Shown here one piece after another: positions 1 through 13,047 of a stretch of 64,000 bases of DNA; the stretch's first letter is position 1, and each line of letters opens with the position of its first letter. This DNA is from Notolepis coatsorum (lineage: Eukaryota > Chordata > Actinopteri > Aulopiformes > Paralepididae): positions 153,638,103-153,702,102 of the forward strand of contig OZ020585.1 of the NCBI GenBank assembly GCA_963971535.1, given 5' to 3'. The notes beneath the pieces were generated by a model, which saw only the letters and a program-made list of their open reading frames with translations, did not search any database and was not told the origin of the DNA. Position numbers and translations under genes: made by a program.

Positions 1-3000
1 GTGTTGATCTTAACATGAAAAGAAGGCGCCACCCAGACGTCGGGACGAACCGCGCCTGGTGGCCCACCCCAAGGGCGTGAGACCCCACTACATATGTTCA
101 GATCCATCCCGTCATCATCCCCCAGACATGAACGAGGATCCGTCGACAACCCACCCAGGTCATGGGATGTGGTCGCCGGAAGAGGAAAAACCCCCATCTC
201 AGTTGCTTTATAAAAACGCTGTTTCAACCACAAGCAACTAAGGCGTGCCAGTCAATCGCCTGTTTACAGCGAGCTAGCACTATACGTGCGTCGGGACACA
301 CCCCCATCAATGAACAGGCTATTTAGACCTGCCATTGAATCCCCAAGGCGCCCAGGGGAACGACAAGAGGGGTGTGACACTCCCTAACTCCAACACTTCT
401 GGAATAGAAAGAAGGAAGCATCAACAGTATGTATCCCAGTCTACACAGCCGGGGTAAAAAATTTTCACATTTTTACATCCCACCACCCTCCCATAGGAAA
501 GAGACGGGGATCCCCAGAGAGACTTCCCACGCGAGCTGTACAGATTGAAAAGAATATATTGCACCTTGAGCCATGTAAAAAACTGGTTTTAGGGCCTCCG
601 GGGAAGAGGCACCGAACCCATACACACTCAATAAACGAATTGAATCGAATATACATACAATAGAAAAGGACCCTTCTAGAGGGTCCACTCACTTTGACAA
701 TCTGAGGAGGAAGGCTCTGTACTCTGATGGAGGCTTCCTCACATGGATCACATGGAAGAAGGAGTCCGAACTCACAGAAGGCCTGAGTAGGCGCTTGGTG
801 AGGAGGAGCCCTGACCACCCCCCCTGAAAACAGATCCATCACATGGACCTGAACAGCACACGGAAGTCCTACCAACAGAGACGCGCACGGTGACGTACTC
901 TATGGCGGGGGAATTCCTGCGGTGCACACGCCCAATATACCAGGCCGTGGGACCAGGAACTCCCTCCCCCCCCCCCCCCCCCCCCCCCGTAACGTGCCGA
1001 ACCGCCACGTGACGGGAACCTTGAAGGACAGGGGGTGTACCCCTGACCGACAGAACAACGGGGAGAGGAAAGGTTACCAGTTCACCCCTTTACGACCCCA
1101 CACCCATGATACGACGTAACGACAAAAAGAGAATATGACACAGTCATAGTCAACCCTATGAAGCGTTTCACAGCTCCACACAGCGCACGAGCTAACCTGC
1201 TATCTGATTTTTACTAAGGAAAAACACAGAATAGAGAGGGCTCTAAGAACCCCGGTCCAACATACACATGTGCTTCTGTGGTCAGTACAACCCAGTTGCA
1301 GGTCACATGACACACACAACCCATCATCATCACAATGAGAGAATACATCATTCTTGATTAGTATCGACCACAGGCCTTGCTAAGCACACATGACAGCAAC
1401 CAAACCAATTTCCCTTTAGGAAATAAGTTTCTCCAGCAGATTTAGCACAACCTCAGCAATCAAGCTGAGAGTTACATCGTATCCCTACCACACAAAAGAC
1501 ACAATTAATGCACAACATGTCTGATAGGAGGTGATAAAGTCCCCAGGGAACCGGGGGGGGAAAAACACAATCCTCCTATTTTACCCTCAATACGGCCAGT
1601 TAAAACAGGAAAACCTGTTAATGTGTGAACTCACTGTCCATTGTCATTACAGTCTGAGAAAGAACATTCTTTTACTCACTCGTCACCAAGCATAGCTTCA
1701 TAGGTTAGTTGCCTTAGTAGTGAGTACACGGTACACATAAACACCATGATGTTTCTCACACAACAACCAGATCAATACATCACGACCTGCACAGAGAAGC
1801 TACTGCCAGTGACAAAAACAGCTCACACACAACCCGCAACGTATCTCAAATGCATTGCAACAACACACGTTTTGGGAAAAAACACCGTCATTCACAATAC
1901 ACTTAGCAAGGTAAAACCAGAAGACGTGTTATGAGGGTCTGGCCAACCCCGTACCTGCCCGGAACGCAGATCAGCGAAGTGCAGTCATAAGCCACCGTAG
2001 AACACAGCCCTCTTTGTTGACGCAATCCCCGTCTAGGCTCAGGCAGGGTTGACGAACATCCCCTGTCAAAGATGACGTCGTGGTCAAGAGTGTAAAACAT
2101 GTTAAAAATCAAAGCACGTTCAACAGAATAGCATCAAGCTAACGGCTGCTCCAACCGTTCTGGTGCTATCGCTTCCGCTCGCGAGACGCCGATCTACGAC
2201 GCACGCGATCAGGAGCGAGCTCCCGGCGGCGCGCGAGAAGCCTAAGCTACCCCGCGCCAGGCCACCGACCGGCTAACCGTAAGCTATGAACATGTAAACA
2301 ATGACATAACACTCACCCAGACAGGCCGCCGTTCTGAACCCTCCTCACTTTTTAAGAGAAAAGAGAAAACAAGACGTCAACACCGCTTCACAACGGTGAC
2401 ATTAACACGTCCGGCGGAATCAGCACAGTACCAACTGGCCTGTATAGCTGACTTTGAACATGAATCTGCCGCTATCGCACATTACATGCACATATCCCCT
2501 CGTGAAGGAATACTCTCATTTGGATATGAAAGATGGGGTCTTAACACGGTGACAGAGAGAATCCACTCGTCCAGAACACACAGGGATCACCAGTGTCAAT
2601 GGTCGCGGCCCACTAGTTAAAACTAAATGGTCGCCAGACCAAGGCCTTCTGTCGCCTAGACGGCTAAACAAAGGACCCTAGCCTGGGGCCGGTTTCCATA
2701 AACTTTGTCTAGTAGCCCCCATAGCACTAACAGACAAGTGGAGCCCGCCAGCAAACACTACTCACCCAACCTGGAACGCACCGCTCCTCACAACAGCGGC
2801 ATGTCCGACAGTTCAGCTGTGGCCTGACAGGTTTCACCCCAACAAACACAGCAAGGAACTGCAGTTGAGAAGCATGCAGCGGCGTGCTCCCAATACGAAA
2901 ACCGGTGGAGGGTTTGTAGAATGATCATCATCTTCTAGACACTCCAGTACGAAGACAATATCGCCGTATTTTCTCGAAAATAGTGAGAGAGAAAATAAAG

Positions 3001-3278
3001 ATATGATGTCAACGTATCCTTGTTTCCCAAGCTGTTCCTAATCCAATTTCTTCCATCATGGTGTCAAGTGTGGGGATCTACCGAGGCACCTCTTCCTTGT
3101 GGTGAAAGCGAGAAGGAGGAGAGCAGGTGACCACACACCTGCTTATGAAGGTAAGCTGATGAGGGGTGTGGTCAGACTAATACTGGTATTAGAGGTACAT
3201 TTGTGGTTTATTCAGTACGCGTGCACGTACGCGAGATAGTGCAGAAGGCGAAGCCAAGCTAAGCCACTAACGATACAG
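1..3278 (-). mobile_element. Decayed DIRS-like element, one end
   Basis: Positions 1-1440 align by eye with 40110-41440 inside the DIRS element further right: both carry GGCGCCACCCAGACG, then GGCCCACCCCAAGGGCGTGAGA, and later CAGGCCTTGCTAAGCACA. Positions 2980-3000 (GTGAGAGAGAAAATAAAG) and 3097-3230 (GTGGTGAAAG, then CACCTGCTTATGAAGG and GGGGTGTGGTC) match the right inverted terminal repeat at 43990-44200. Order and orientation agree, so this is a second, more diverged copy cut by the window edge. Positions 1440-2900 have no counterpart of the gag ORFs and hold no coding region that I trust. It is probably a non-autonomous relative. Confidence 0.6.
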
Positions 3279-4640
3279 AACTTAAGTTATGTCACTTAAT
3301 TGAAGGTGTTTCATCGTAAATGTAGGAAAAACCTGCCAAATAACAGCGTTTCACTGCTGAACTTTGAGTTCTGTCACTTAATTGAAGGAGTTTGATTGTA
3401 ATAATTATGGGAAAACCTGTAAAATAACAGTGTTTCACTGCTGAACTTAAGTTATGTCACTTAATTGAAGGTGTTTCATCGTAAATGTAGGAAAAACCTG
3501 CCAAATAACAGCGTTTCACTGCTGAACGAGGTTCTGTCACTTAATTGAAGGAGTTTGATTATAATAATTATGGGGAAACCTGTAAAATAACAGTGTTTCA
3601 CTGCTGAACTTAAGTTATGTCACTTAATTGAAGGTGTTTCATCGTAAATGTAGGACAAACCTGTGAAATAACAGTGTTTCACTGCTGAACTTTAAGTTCT
3701 GTCACTTAATTGAAGGAGTTTGATCGTAATAATTTAGGAAAAACTGTCAAATGACAGTATTTCACTGCTGAACTTTAAGTTCTGTCACTTAATTGAAGGT
3801 GTTTCATCTTAAATGTAGGAAAAACCTGTGAAATAACAGTGTTTCACTGCTGAACTTTGAGTTCTGTCACTTAATTGAAGGAGTTTGATTGTAATAATTA
3901 TGGGAAAACCTGTAAAATAACAGTGTTTCACTGCTGAACTTAAGTTATGTCACTTAATTGAAGGTGTTTCATCGTAAATGTAGGAAAAACCTGCCAAATA
4001 ACAGCGTTTCACTGCTGAACGAGGTTCTGTCACTTAATTGAAGGAGTTTGATTGTAATAATTATGGGGAAACCTGTAAAATAACAGTGTTTCACTGCTGA
4101 ACTTAAGTTATGTCACGTAATTGAAGGTGTTTCATCGTAAATGTAGGAAAAACCTGTGAAATAACAGTGTTTCACTGCTGAACTTTAAGTTCTGTCACTT
4201 AATTGAAGGAGTTTGATCGTAATAATTTAGGAAAATACTGTCAAATGACAGTATTTCACTACTGAACTTTAAGTTCTGTCACTTAATTGAAGGTGTTTCA
4301 TCTTAAATGTAGGAAAAACCTGTGAAATAACAGTGTTTCACTGCTGAACTTTGAGTTCTGTCACTTAATTGAAGGGGTTTGATTGTAATAATAATGGGGA
4401 AACCTGTGAAAAAACAGTGTTTCACTGCTGAACTTTAAGTTCTGTCACTTTATTGACAGAGTTTGATTGTAATAATTATGGGAAACCTTGTAAAATAACA
4501 GTGTTTCACTGCTGAACTTTTAGTTATGTCACTTAATTGAAGGTGTTTCATCATAAATATAGGAAAAACCTGTGAAATAACAGTGTTTCACTGCTGAACT
4601 TTAAGTTCTGTCACTTTATTGAAGGAGTTTGATCGTAATT
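3279..4640. repeat. Satellite, ~82-bp monomers in an A/B dimer
   Basis: About 17 head-to-tail monomers of 80-84 bp share TCACTTAATTGAAGG and GTTTCACTGCTGAAC. Two subtypes alternate. Type A reads GGTGTTTCATCGTAAATG. Type B reads GGAGTTTGATTGTAATAATT. Monomer starts fall near 3279, 3360, 3443, 3525, 3607, 3689, 3770, 3854, 3937, 4018, 4099, 4182, 4265, 4348, 4430, 4517 and 4599. Alternation is strict until 4348/4430, where two B monomers are adjacent. The effective repeat unit is therefore a dimer of about 164 bp. There is no coding potential. Confidence 0.9.
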
Positions 4641-4759
4641 TTTTTAAATACTGAAAGTTGCCTTATTTTCACATACAGTAAAATGATGAGTATCTTATGT
4701 GTTTTTACATACAATTCAATGTAATTTAACATTCAACACAATTAAGCAAATACATGTAT

Positions 4760-5828
4760 TTAAGGCAAGACACTGCAGGTGAATAGTCAAATATACTTTT
4801 TTTGTTGATTTTGAGATTTTGTTATATTTTGCTTCCTAAACATGTCTTCTATGAAATTAGTGACAATAAAACATCAATAACACACATTTAGTTGTTTATT
4901 TTACATCATTTTGCCTTATTGCATCCATAAATGTGCACATATTTAATGGGGAAGTGCCTCATTTGCATATATAAACATACATTTCAGAAAACTTGCAATA
5001 TATTTTTTCTTAGTTTATATGTACATAACAAATTGGGAAAGTTTCATAGTGATATCTATTCAAATATTTTTTGCCTATTAGGGGGTACTACACTGTACTA
5101 CACTGTTTGTAGCCTGTGTGTAGTTCTGTTCAGTTCAATAACATCATTATTATTATTATTCAGTTATCAGGCATGTGTTTATGTTGTCTATTACTAATGG
5201 TTTGATTAGGTATTGTGTTTGTAAATATCTGTTTAAAAAAAAAAGTATGGCATTTTACAATACAGAACTTTGAAGGCGTTTTCCCAAAAATGAGTTTTAA
5301 GAGTTTTTCCTCATACTCTGAGCCAGAAATCTCCACTTCAGTAGCACACACATACACCTAACCTTCCAGTTCTATTCATATCTATGTTCTGAAGGTATTT
5401 ACAGAAGGGTTTGTTGATATCGCATTCATACCCTGATTTATATCACATTTTATTCCTAAAAACATGGCGAAATATGGAATTTTACCATAAAAATGGACTG
5501 AATGGAGTATTTTCTCATTTATGGAGTGATAAAAAGAGATATCCAAAATCCCCTCTGTAATAACCTTTGGCTCTAATATGTCAACAAAATGAAACTATAA
5601 TTTTGAAAATGGCTTTATCCAATGTTCAGATTTCTGTCCTGGAATTATATGCAAATTAGTGCATATTTAAGTAGATCATGCCTCATTTGCATATTTAAAC
5701 ATACAATTTCAGAAAACTTGTAATACAAAAAAGTCTTGTCTTAATATAAGTAATCAACTGGGGAAGTTTCATTTTGATATCTATTAGTTAATTTTTTTAC
5801 CCTATTCACCTGCAGTGTCTCCCCTTAA
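4760..5828. mobile_element. TTAA-flanked Kolobok-like element, copy 1
   Basis: A 23-bp inverted repeat bounds this segment. The left end after TTAA (4760-4763) reads GGCAAGACACTGCAGGTGAA; the right end before TTAA (5825-5828) is the reverse complement of GGGGAGACACTGCAGGTGAA. TTAA duplication is typical of Kolobok and piggyBac transposons. The interior is AT-rich, contains two related sub-repeats (around 4921-5085 and 5645-5800, both with CCTCATTTGCATAT), and encodes no recognisable transposase, so it is non-autonomous. Superfamily assignment is an inference from the TTAA site and termini only. Confidence 0.6.
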
Positions 5829-6707
5829 AAAGAATTACCTCTAGAATAACTGAAGGTTTTTACTGTTTTTTAATTATATTATTCTCTTTTTTAACATTAT
5901 TTAACATTACATTTAAAGTTTAACAGCAAAAAAACAGAAAGTTGTCTTATTTTCACATACAGTAAAATGATGTATATTCTAGGTGTTTTACATGTAATTT
6001 AACATTCAAGACAATTAAGCAATGGATAATCCTGTAAAAAAAAGATAATTTCTTATTAAATCAATTTACAGATTACAACCTTTATTTAATGGTTAATATT
6101 TGTATTAAAGGTTATTTACTGTATTTTTATGGCATTTACTGTATTTTTATGGCATTTACACTTAAAGTAGAAAAACAAAAGTAATCTGTATAATAATACA
6201 TTGTAAGTCCCGTAAAAAAAAAAAAAAAAATTAAGAGTGTACTCTACTGCCAGTGCCTCTCTTCTTATCCTCAACAGACGCAAAATGAGCAGTATCATGT
6301 TATTGTCATGCTGCTGCTTAACTAAAATTATGAAAATGAAACAGAAAAATGCGGTTATAAGGTTGTCCATCTTGTAGCTGTTGTTTCTAGCAGTACTAGT
6401 TACAAAAGGAGGTTACTTCCGGTAAACGTAATGACGTTAACATCCTGTTTACGTTTACCCAATCAGAAGCCTTCTCAGTATCTTATGTGTTTTTACATAC
6501 AATTCAATGTAATTTAACATTCAACACAATTAAGCAAATACATGTATTTAAGGCAAGACACTGCAGGTGAATAGTCAAATATACTTTTTTTGTTGATTTT
6601 GAGATTTTGTTATATTTTGCTTCCTAAACATGTCTTCTATGAAATTAGTGACAATAAAACATCAATAACACACATTTAGTTGTTTATTTTACATCATTTT
6701 GCCTTAT

Positions 6708-9700
6708 ATATTGCTATGATGGCGCCGCTCCGACCGGCTGCCTCTCTGTTCGCTCCGTCGAGACTGTGTTTACTTTTGTTAATATTTATAGTTTTTAGAG
6801 TTTTGTGCGTACCAACTGTTGGTGCATTTAATGTATATGACCGTCAGTCACTCATAGACATTGGATTACGGGAAACTTACCAACTGGATTACTCGCTGGA
6901 TCAGCTTTCCGAACCGCATCAATGGCCGGAAGAAATTCTCCGGAGACTAGGACCAGATCCTTTGTTCCTAGACCCCAGGAACAGAGGAACCAGACGGCGA
7001 GGGAAGAGGGCTGGGATCCGAAACAGGCTGAGATCCAGACGCCACCGAACACCACTGCCCAGTATATTGCTAGCCAATGTACAATCAATAGACAATAAAC
7101 TGGATGACATCCGAGCAAGGATTCAATATCAAAGAGACGTTAGGGACTGCAATGTCCTCTGCTTCACCGAGACGTGGTTGACGCCGGACGTCCCAGACCA
7201 CGCAATTCAACCAGCGGATCACTTCTTTATCCATCGGAAGGATCGGACATCAGCAGAGTCCGGTAAACAACGTGGAGGAGGTATTGCCTTCATGTTTAAC
7301 AAAAATTGGAGCGACCCAACGAACGTGAAGGAATTATCCAACCACTGCTCCCCAGAACTGGAATATATAACCATCAAGTGTCGTCCTTTCTTCCTCCCGA
7401 GGGAGTTAACGGCGATCGTCCTGATCGGAGTGTATATTCCACCGCAAGCCAGCAACAAGGTTGCGCTCTCCAGACTACACGACGAGGTAAATAGAATACA
7501 AGTGGCTAACGTTAACGCCGCCATTTTAGTACTGGGAGATTTCAATAGCGCCAATCTGAGAAAGGTATTGCCCGACTTCTATCAGCATGTGACTTGCAAC
7601 ACCAGAGGCGGTAACATCCTAGATCACTGTTACACGCAATTTAAAGGTGGCTACAAGGCTCATTCTGATAGTGGCTTTGGTCAATCAGATCACGCGTAAA
7701 TTTTTCTTTCACCAAAGTACAAACAGAGAATTAAAAGTACTCCCGTAGTCTCGCGAGAGGTGCAGAAATGGGATGTGACGTCAGAGGAGACGATCCGGTC
7801 AGTGTTTCACCACACAGACTGGATTGTGTTCCGCGACACAGATAACATTAATGTCTACACGGAGACAGTGCTGGACTATGTTTGTACTAGGGTGAAAGAA
7901 ACAATCCCCACTACCAAAATGAAAGTTTACCCAAATCAAAAACCCTGGGTAGACAAATCCGTCCGTGAAGCTCTGAGAGAGCGCACCAAAGCATACAATG
8001 ACGGCCTAGTGGCAGGCAACATGAATGACCACAAGGTGGCGCGACACAACGTAAGGAGGACAGTGTCAGAGGCCAAACGGCGCTACAGGGATAAAATTGA
8101 ACTCCAGTTTGAACAAGCTGACTCTAGAGCTATGTGGCAGGGGCTCAAAACGATGACAGACTACAAAGGCGCCTCCCTCAAACTGAACAGTGACATCTCC
8201 TTAGCAAACGACCTCAATACCTTCTATGCGAGGTTTGATGCTGGTAATAACAACACCAGCTCACAAGCCTCGGCAATGGGGGGGGGGGGGGTCGGCTGCT
8301 GATGGAGGCGCAGTGTTCAGGGTAACAGAGCATGAGGTGAGGCGGACCTTTAAAAAAGTTAATATCAGGAAGGCAGCAGGTCCGGACGGCATCCCCGGCC
8401 GCGTCCTAAAAGTCTGTGCCGACCAACTGGCCCCAGTATTCACTGACATATTTAACCTGTCCTTAGAACAGGCTGTCATCCCCACCTGCCTGAAGAAGTC
8501 CACTATTATCCCTGTACCCAAAAAATCCAAGCCTGCTTGCCTCAACGACTACCGCCCTGTAGCTCTCACCTCCATAGCCATGAAGTGCTTTGAGAAGCTA
8601 GTAAAGGGCTACATCTGCTCCTCCCTCCCCATCAACATGGACCCCCTGCAATTTGCATACCGCCCCAACAGGTCCACGGAGGACGCCATATCCCATGTGC
8701 TGCACACAGCAGCATCACACCTGGACAAGAGGCAGGGGAACTATGTGAGAATGCTATTCATCGACTACAGCTCGGCATTCAATACCATAGTCCCCTCCAT
8801 ACTCATAGCCAAGCTCAGGGACCTGGGCTTGGGCTATGACCTCTGCCAGTGGGTCTTGGACTTCCTGACTGGCAGACCCCAGGTGGTGAGAGCAGGCAAC
8901 TGCACCTCCTCATCCATCACCCTCAACATAGGGGCCCCCCAGGGCTGTGTTCTGAGTCCCCTCCTCTACTCCCTGTACACACACGACTGTGTGGCTCAGC
9001 GGAGTAGCAATACAATCGTCAAATTTGCTGACGACACAGTGGTGGTGGGCCTGATCTCTGCCAACGACGAGAGGGCCTACCTGGAAGAGGTCAAGGTCCT
9101 GGCGGGATGGTGCCAGGAAAACAGCCTCTCCGTGAACGTCAGCAAAACAAAGGAGATGATTGTGGACTTCAGGAGGTCGGGGGTCAAGGACTACAGCCCC
9201 CTCAGCATCGACGGGGCACCGGTTGAGAGAGTCAACAGCTTCAAGTACCTCGGAGCCTACATATCCGAGGACTTGACATGGACCACACACATTAACAGTG
9301 TGGTGAAGAAGGCACGACAACGCCTCTACTTCCTCAGGCGCCTAAGGAAGTTCCAAGTCAGCCAGAAGATCCTTAAGAACTTCTACTCATGTACAATAGA
9401 GAGCATCTTGACCGGCAACATCACCTCCTGGTTTGGGAATAGCACTGCACAAGACCAAAGCAGACTACAAAGAGTGACACGTTCAGCCGAACGCACAATT
9501 GGAGGGGGGCTCCCCACCCTCCAGAACATTTACTACAAGCGTTGCAAGGGCAAGGCTAAGAGAATCATTAAAGACTCCAGTCACCCGAACAACTGCCTCT
9601 TTGAACTGCTGCGGTCAGGCAAGCGATACCGGAGTCTCAAGGCGAGCACAGAAAGACTCAGAAGTAGCTTCTATCCCCAGGCCATCAGGCTGCTAAACGA

Positions 9701-10223
9701 ACAATGAATGAACACTACACAACAACAACCACCAAACGCACATAGCACACACATCCACACGCACACACTCACTTTAAACAAACACACTGTAGCACCCACT
9801 CCACACACTTTATAGCACACACCCACTTTAAACAAACACACTGTAGCACCCACTCCCCACACTTTATATTTATGGATGAAGGATTGCACTACAACTCGTA
9901 CACCTTACTGTAAATTGTACCTAAAATTGTACCTCATCCCATTTCTGCTTTGCACTAGATAGTACTGTACATTAGTACACTGCATAGTATTGTGTATTGT
10001 ATATTATATGGTAACTCAGAACATTGTACATATGTCTATACCGAACACTGTGACCTCATTTTCTTCTTCTAAATTCATGCTATATTATGTTATTATGTTA
10101 TTTGATACTATCTTGTCTAGCACAGTCTCTGGAGCGTAACAGTAAGAAGCATTTTGTATGAAAGTATTATGTACTTCTGTATGACAACTATTAAAGAACT
10201 TGAACTTGAACTTGAACTTGAAC
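6708..10223 (+). mobile_element. Rex1-like LINE, near full length
   Basis: A non-LTR retrotransposon of about 3.5 kb inserted in the second Kolobok-like copy. The 5' end is at about 6708, a few bases before the start codon. The 3' UTR (9708-10200) contains a duplicated stretch with ACACACTGTAGCACCCACTC, and the element ends in a (TTGAAC)n-type tail at 10196-10223. The pre-insertion site is known from copy 1 (GCCTTAT then TGCATCC); TATTGC on both sides may be a short target duplication. Assignment to Rex1/CR1 rests on the RT protein style and the 3' tail and is not verified. Confidence 0.8.
6716..9707 (+). pseudogene. LINE endonuclease/reverse transcriptase, two lesions
   Basis: Encodes the single pol-type protein of the LINE, which nicks target DNA and reverse-transcribes the element RNA. 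Translation from the paired ATGs at 6716/6719 begins with a hydrophobic stretch (LLLLIFIVF), then YDRQSLIDIG. The apurinic-type endonuclease follows with NVQSID, CFTETWL, GDFNSAN and SDH. The reverse transcriptase has [32 protein letters not shown] and the catalytic FADDT, followed by [11 protein letters not shown]. Two defects separate it from an intact ORF: an in-frame TAA at 7697-7699, directly after SDHA, and a frameshift in the G-run at 8280-8290. The frame is otherwise open to 9707. The related copy at 46402 lacks the first stop. Confidence 0.85.
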
Positions 10224-11757
10224 TATTGCATCCATAAATGTGCACATATTTAATGGGGAAGTGCCTCATTTGCATATATAAACATACATTTCAGAAAACT
10301 TGCAATATATTTTTTCTTAGTTTATATGTACATAACAAATTGGGAAAGTTTCATAGTGATATCTATTCAAATATTTTTTGCCTATTAGGGGGTACTACAC
10401 TGTACTACACTGTTTGTAGCCTGTGTGTAGTTCTGTTCAGTTCAATAACATCATTATTATTATTATTCAGTTATCAGGCATGTGTTTATGTTGTCTATTA
10501 CTAATGGTTTGATTAGGTATTGTGTTTGTAAATATCTGTTTAAAAAAAAAGTATGGCATTTTACAATACAGAACTTTGAAGGCGTTTTCCCAAAAATGAG
10601 TTTTAAGAGTTTTTCCTCATACTCTGAGCCAGAAATCTCCACTTCAGTAGCACACACATACACCTAACCTTCCAGTTCTATTCATATCTATGTTCTGAAG
10701 GTATTTACAGAAGGGTTTGTTGATATCGCATTCATACCCTGATTTATATCACATTTTATTCCTAAAAACATGGCGAAATATGGAATTTTACCATAAAAAT
10801 GGACTGAATGGAGTATTTTCTCATTTATGGAGTGATAAAAAGAGATATCCAAAATCCCCTCTGTAATAACCTTTGGCTCTAATATGTCAACAAAATGAAA
10901 CTATAATTTTGAAAATGGCTTTATCCAATGTTCAGATTTCTGTCCTGGAATTATATGCAAATTAGTGCATATTTAAGTAGATCATGCCTCATTTGCATAT
11001 TTAAACATACAATTTCAGAAAACTTGTAATACAAAAAAGTCTTGTCTTAATATAAGTAATCAACTGGGGAAGTTTCATTTTGATATCTATTGGTTAATTT
11101 TTTTACCCTATTCACCTGCAGTGTCTCCCCTTAAAAAGAATTACCTCTAGAATAACTGAAGGTTTTTACTGTTTTTTAATTATATTATTCTCTTTTTTAA
11201 CATTATTTAACATTACATTTAAAGTTTAACAGCAAAAAAAAGACAGTAAAATGATGTATATTCTAGGTGTTTTACATGTAATTTAACATTCAAGACAATT
11301 AAGCAATGGATAATCCTGTAAAAAAAAGATAATTTCTTATTAAATCAATTTACAGATTACAACCTTTATTTAATGGTTAATATTTGTATTAAAGGTTATT
11401 TACTGTATTTGTATGGCATTTACTGTATTTTTATGGCATTTACACTTAAAGTAGAAAAACAAAAGTAATCTGTATAATAATACATTGTAAGTCCCGTAAA
11501 AATTAAAAGAAAATTAAGAGTGTACTCTACTGCCAGTGCCTCTCTTCTTATCCTCAACAGACGCAAAATGAGCAGTATCATGTTATTGTCATGCTGCTGC
11601 TTAACTAAAATTATGAAAATGAAACAGAAAAATGCGGTTATAAGGTTGTCCATCTTGTAGCTGTTGTTTCTAGCAGTACTAGTTACAAAAGGAGGTTACT
11701 TCCGGTAAACGTAATGACGTTAACATCCTGTTTACGTTTACCCAATCAGAAGCCTTC

Positions 11758-12790
11758 CCAGCCCCAAACCTTACGATGACTCGAAAACTCCCGATTAGAC
11801 AGTTTCTTTCATGTAACCACCTTGTCGGAATTAAGATTTGACATGTAAACTCGCAGGATTTTTTTTTACATCCGAATGATTTGATTCCGAAGTTAGAATT
11901 CAGAATTAAAAGTCACCATGTAACCGCAGCCAATGTCAAAACTGTGCAAATGTTTCAAAGGAAATTGAGCATAGGGCTACATGGGATGATGACTCAGATA
12001 ATAGTGTGAGGATGATTAACATCAGTGTTGCCTGGGACGTGGTGGTGGATGAGGGTGTGCACTGGGGTTGGGATGTATAGGGTGAGGGGATTAGGCTTAT
12101 ACAGTAGGTATTAGTGTGATTTAAAATGTTTACCTGAATTCTATTATTTTTTGTATGGAAAATAAAAAGGTTAATTAACTTTGTCAATTTATTTGACATT
12201 ATTCCAAATTAAGTGGATGGTGTAGTGTTTTGATTGATTAACCATCTTGATCAAAAGTGTGTGGGTCTATTCTTTTTCTCATTATACTATCCACTGAACT
12301 GTTTTATGTGTACAACCTCAATCTTTAGAAAAGTGTACCAGCATCTTTAATATTGCAGGTTGGGAATCACAAGGTAAAGCGTTTTTGGTACAAATGTGCT
12401 TCATGGTATAAATTCACATTCAAGTATACTAATGCACCACTATTTGACTCAGATGTTTAGGTACATGTGTCAAGAGATTTTCTCTTCCCAACACATTTTT
12501 AACTTTTCGTTTATTTGTAATTTCCATACATATACATGTATGGCCCCTGACAAAAACCATCAGGATACCTTGCAGAGAACTTTTAAAGGGCAACTATCTT
12601 ATAAATGGCCTTTTCCTGTGGTTTGCATTGTTTTCTAGCAATGTGGGGTTGTTCCAACACTGACTAGATGTGAAATCTCTAGCTACTCCCGTTTCTTCAG
12701 TTCAGCTCAGACAAGAACCTCCCCCACTGAACCAAGCCATTCAGAATTGACTCGCCCCCTGATGTAAGTAGGTGCTGCTGATCTGCATAT
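11758..12790. other. No gene seen
   Basis: AT-rich sequence to the right of the tandem duplication. Short open frames exist on both strands but none resembles a known domain. A few T-rich runs and ordinary AATAAA-like words are present. I see nothing to annotate. Confidence 0.5.
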
Positions 12791-12799
12791 CTCAATCTC

Positions 12800-12888
12800 A
12801 GCCCCCTAATAAAGTTTTCAATCAATCAATCAATCAATCCGGGCCTGTGACGGTCACTGTACCCATTCTGCAATCTGTTAATAAAGTT

Positions 12889-12958
<70 letters not shown>

Positions 12959-13012
12959 TAATCCGGGCCTGTGACGGTCACTGTACCCATTCTGCAATCT
13001 GTTAATAAAGTT

Positions 13013-13047
<35 letters not shown>

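Larger units (their letters stand above)
6548..11134. mobile_element. TTAA-flanked Kolobok-like element, copy 2, split by LINE
   Basis: The same inverted termini recur at 6548-6575 and 11105-11134, with TTAA on both sides. The interior matches copy 1 but is opened at about 6707/10224 by the Rex1-like LINE. It arose as part of the 1.79-kb tandem duplication rather than by a new transposition, because the flanks are duplicated as well. Confidence 0.6.
4687..11757. repeat. 1.79-kb tandem duplication, second copy split
   Basis: Sequence 4687-6474 is repeated as 6475-6707 plus 10224-11757. Both copies start at CAGTATCTTATGTGTTTTTA and end at CCCAATCAGAAGCCTTC. The halves of copy 2 are separated exactly by the Rex1-like LINE. 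Apart from A-run changes (a 17-A run at 6215 is broken in copy 2) and a small deletion near 11236, the copies are close to identical. The duplication therefore predates the LINE insertion, and both are young. Remaining flanking parts of the unit (5829-6474 and 11135-11757) are AT-rich and I see no gene in them. Confidence 0.85.

Noticed and set aside
3279-4640. Possible CRISPR-like array because of regular spacing
   Set aside because: Whole 82-bp units are repeated without unique spacers, in a eukaryotic context.
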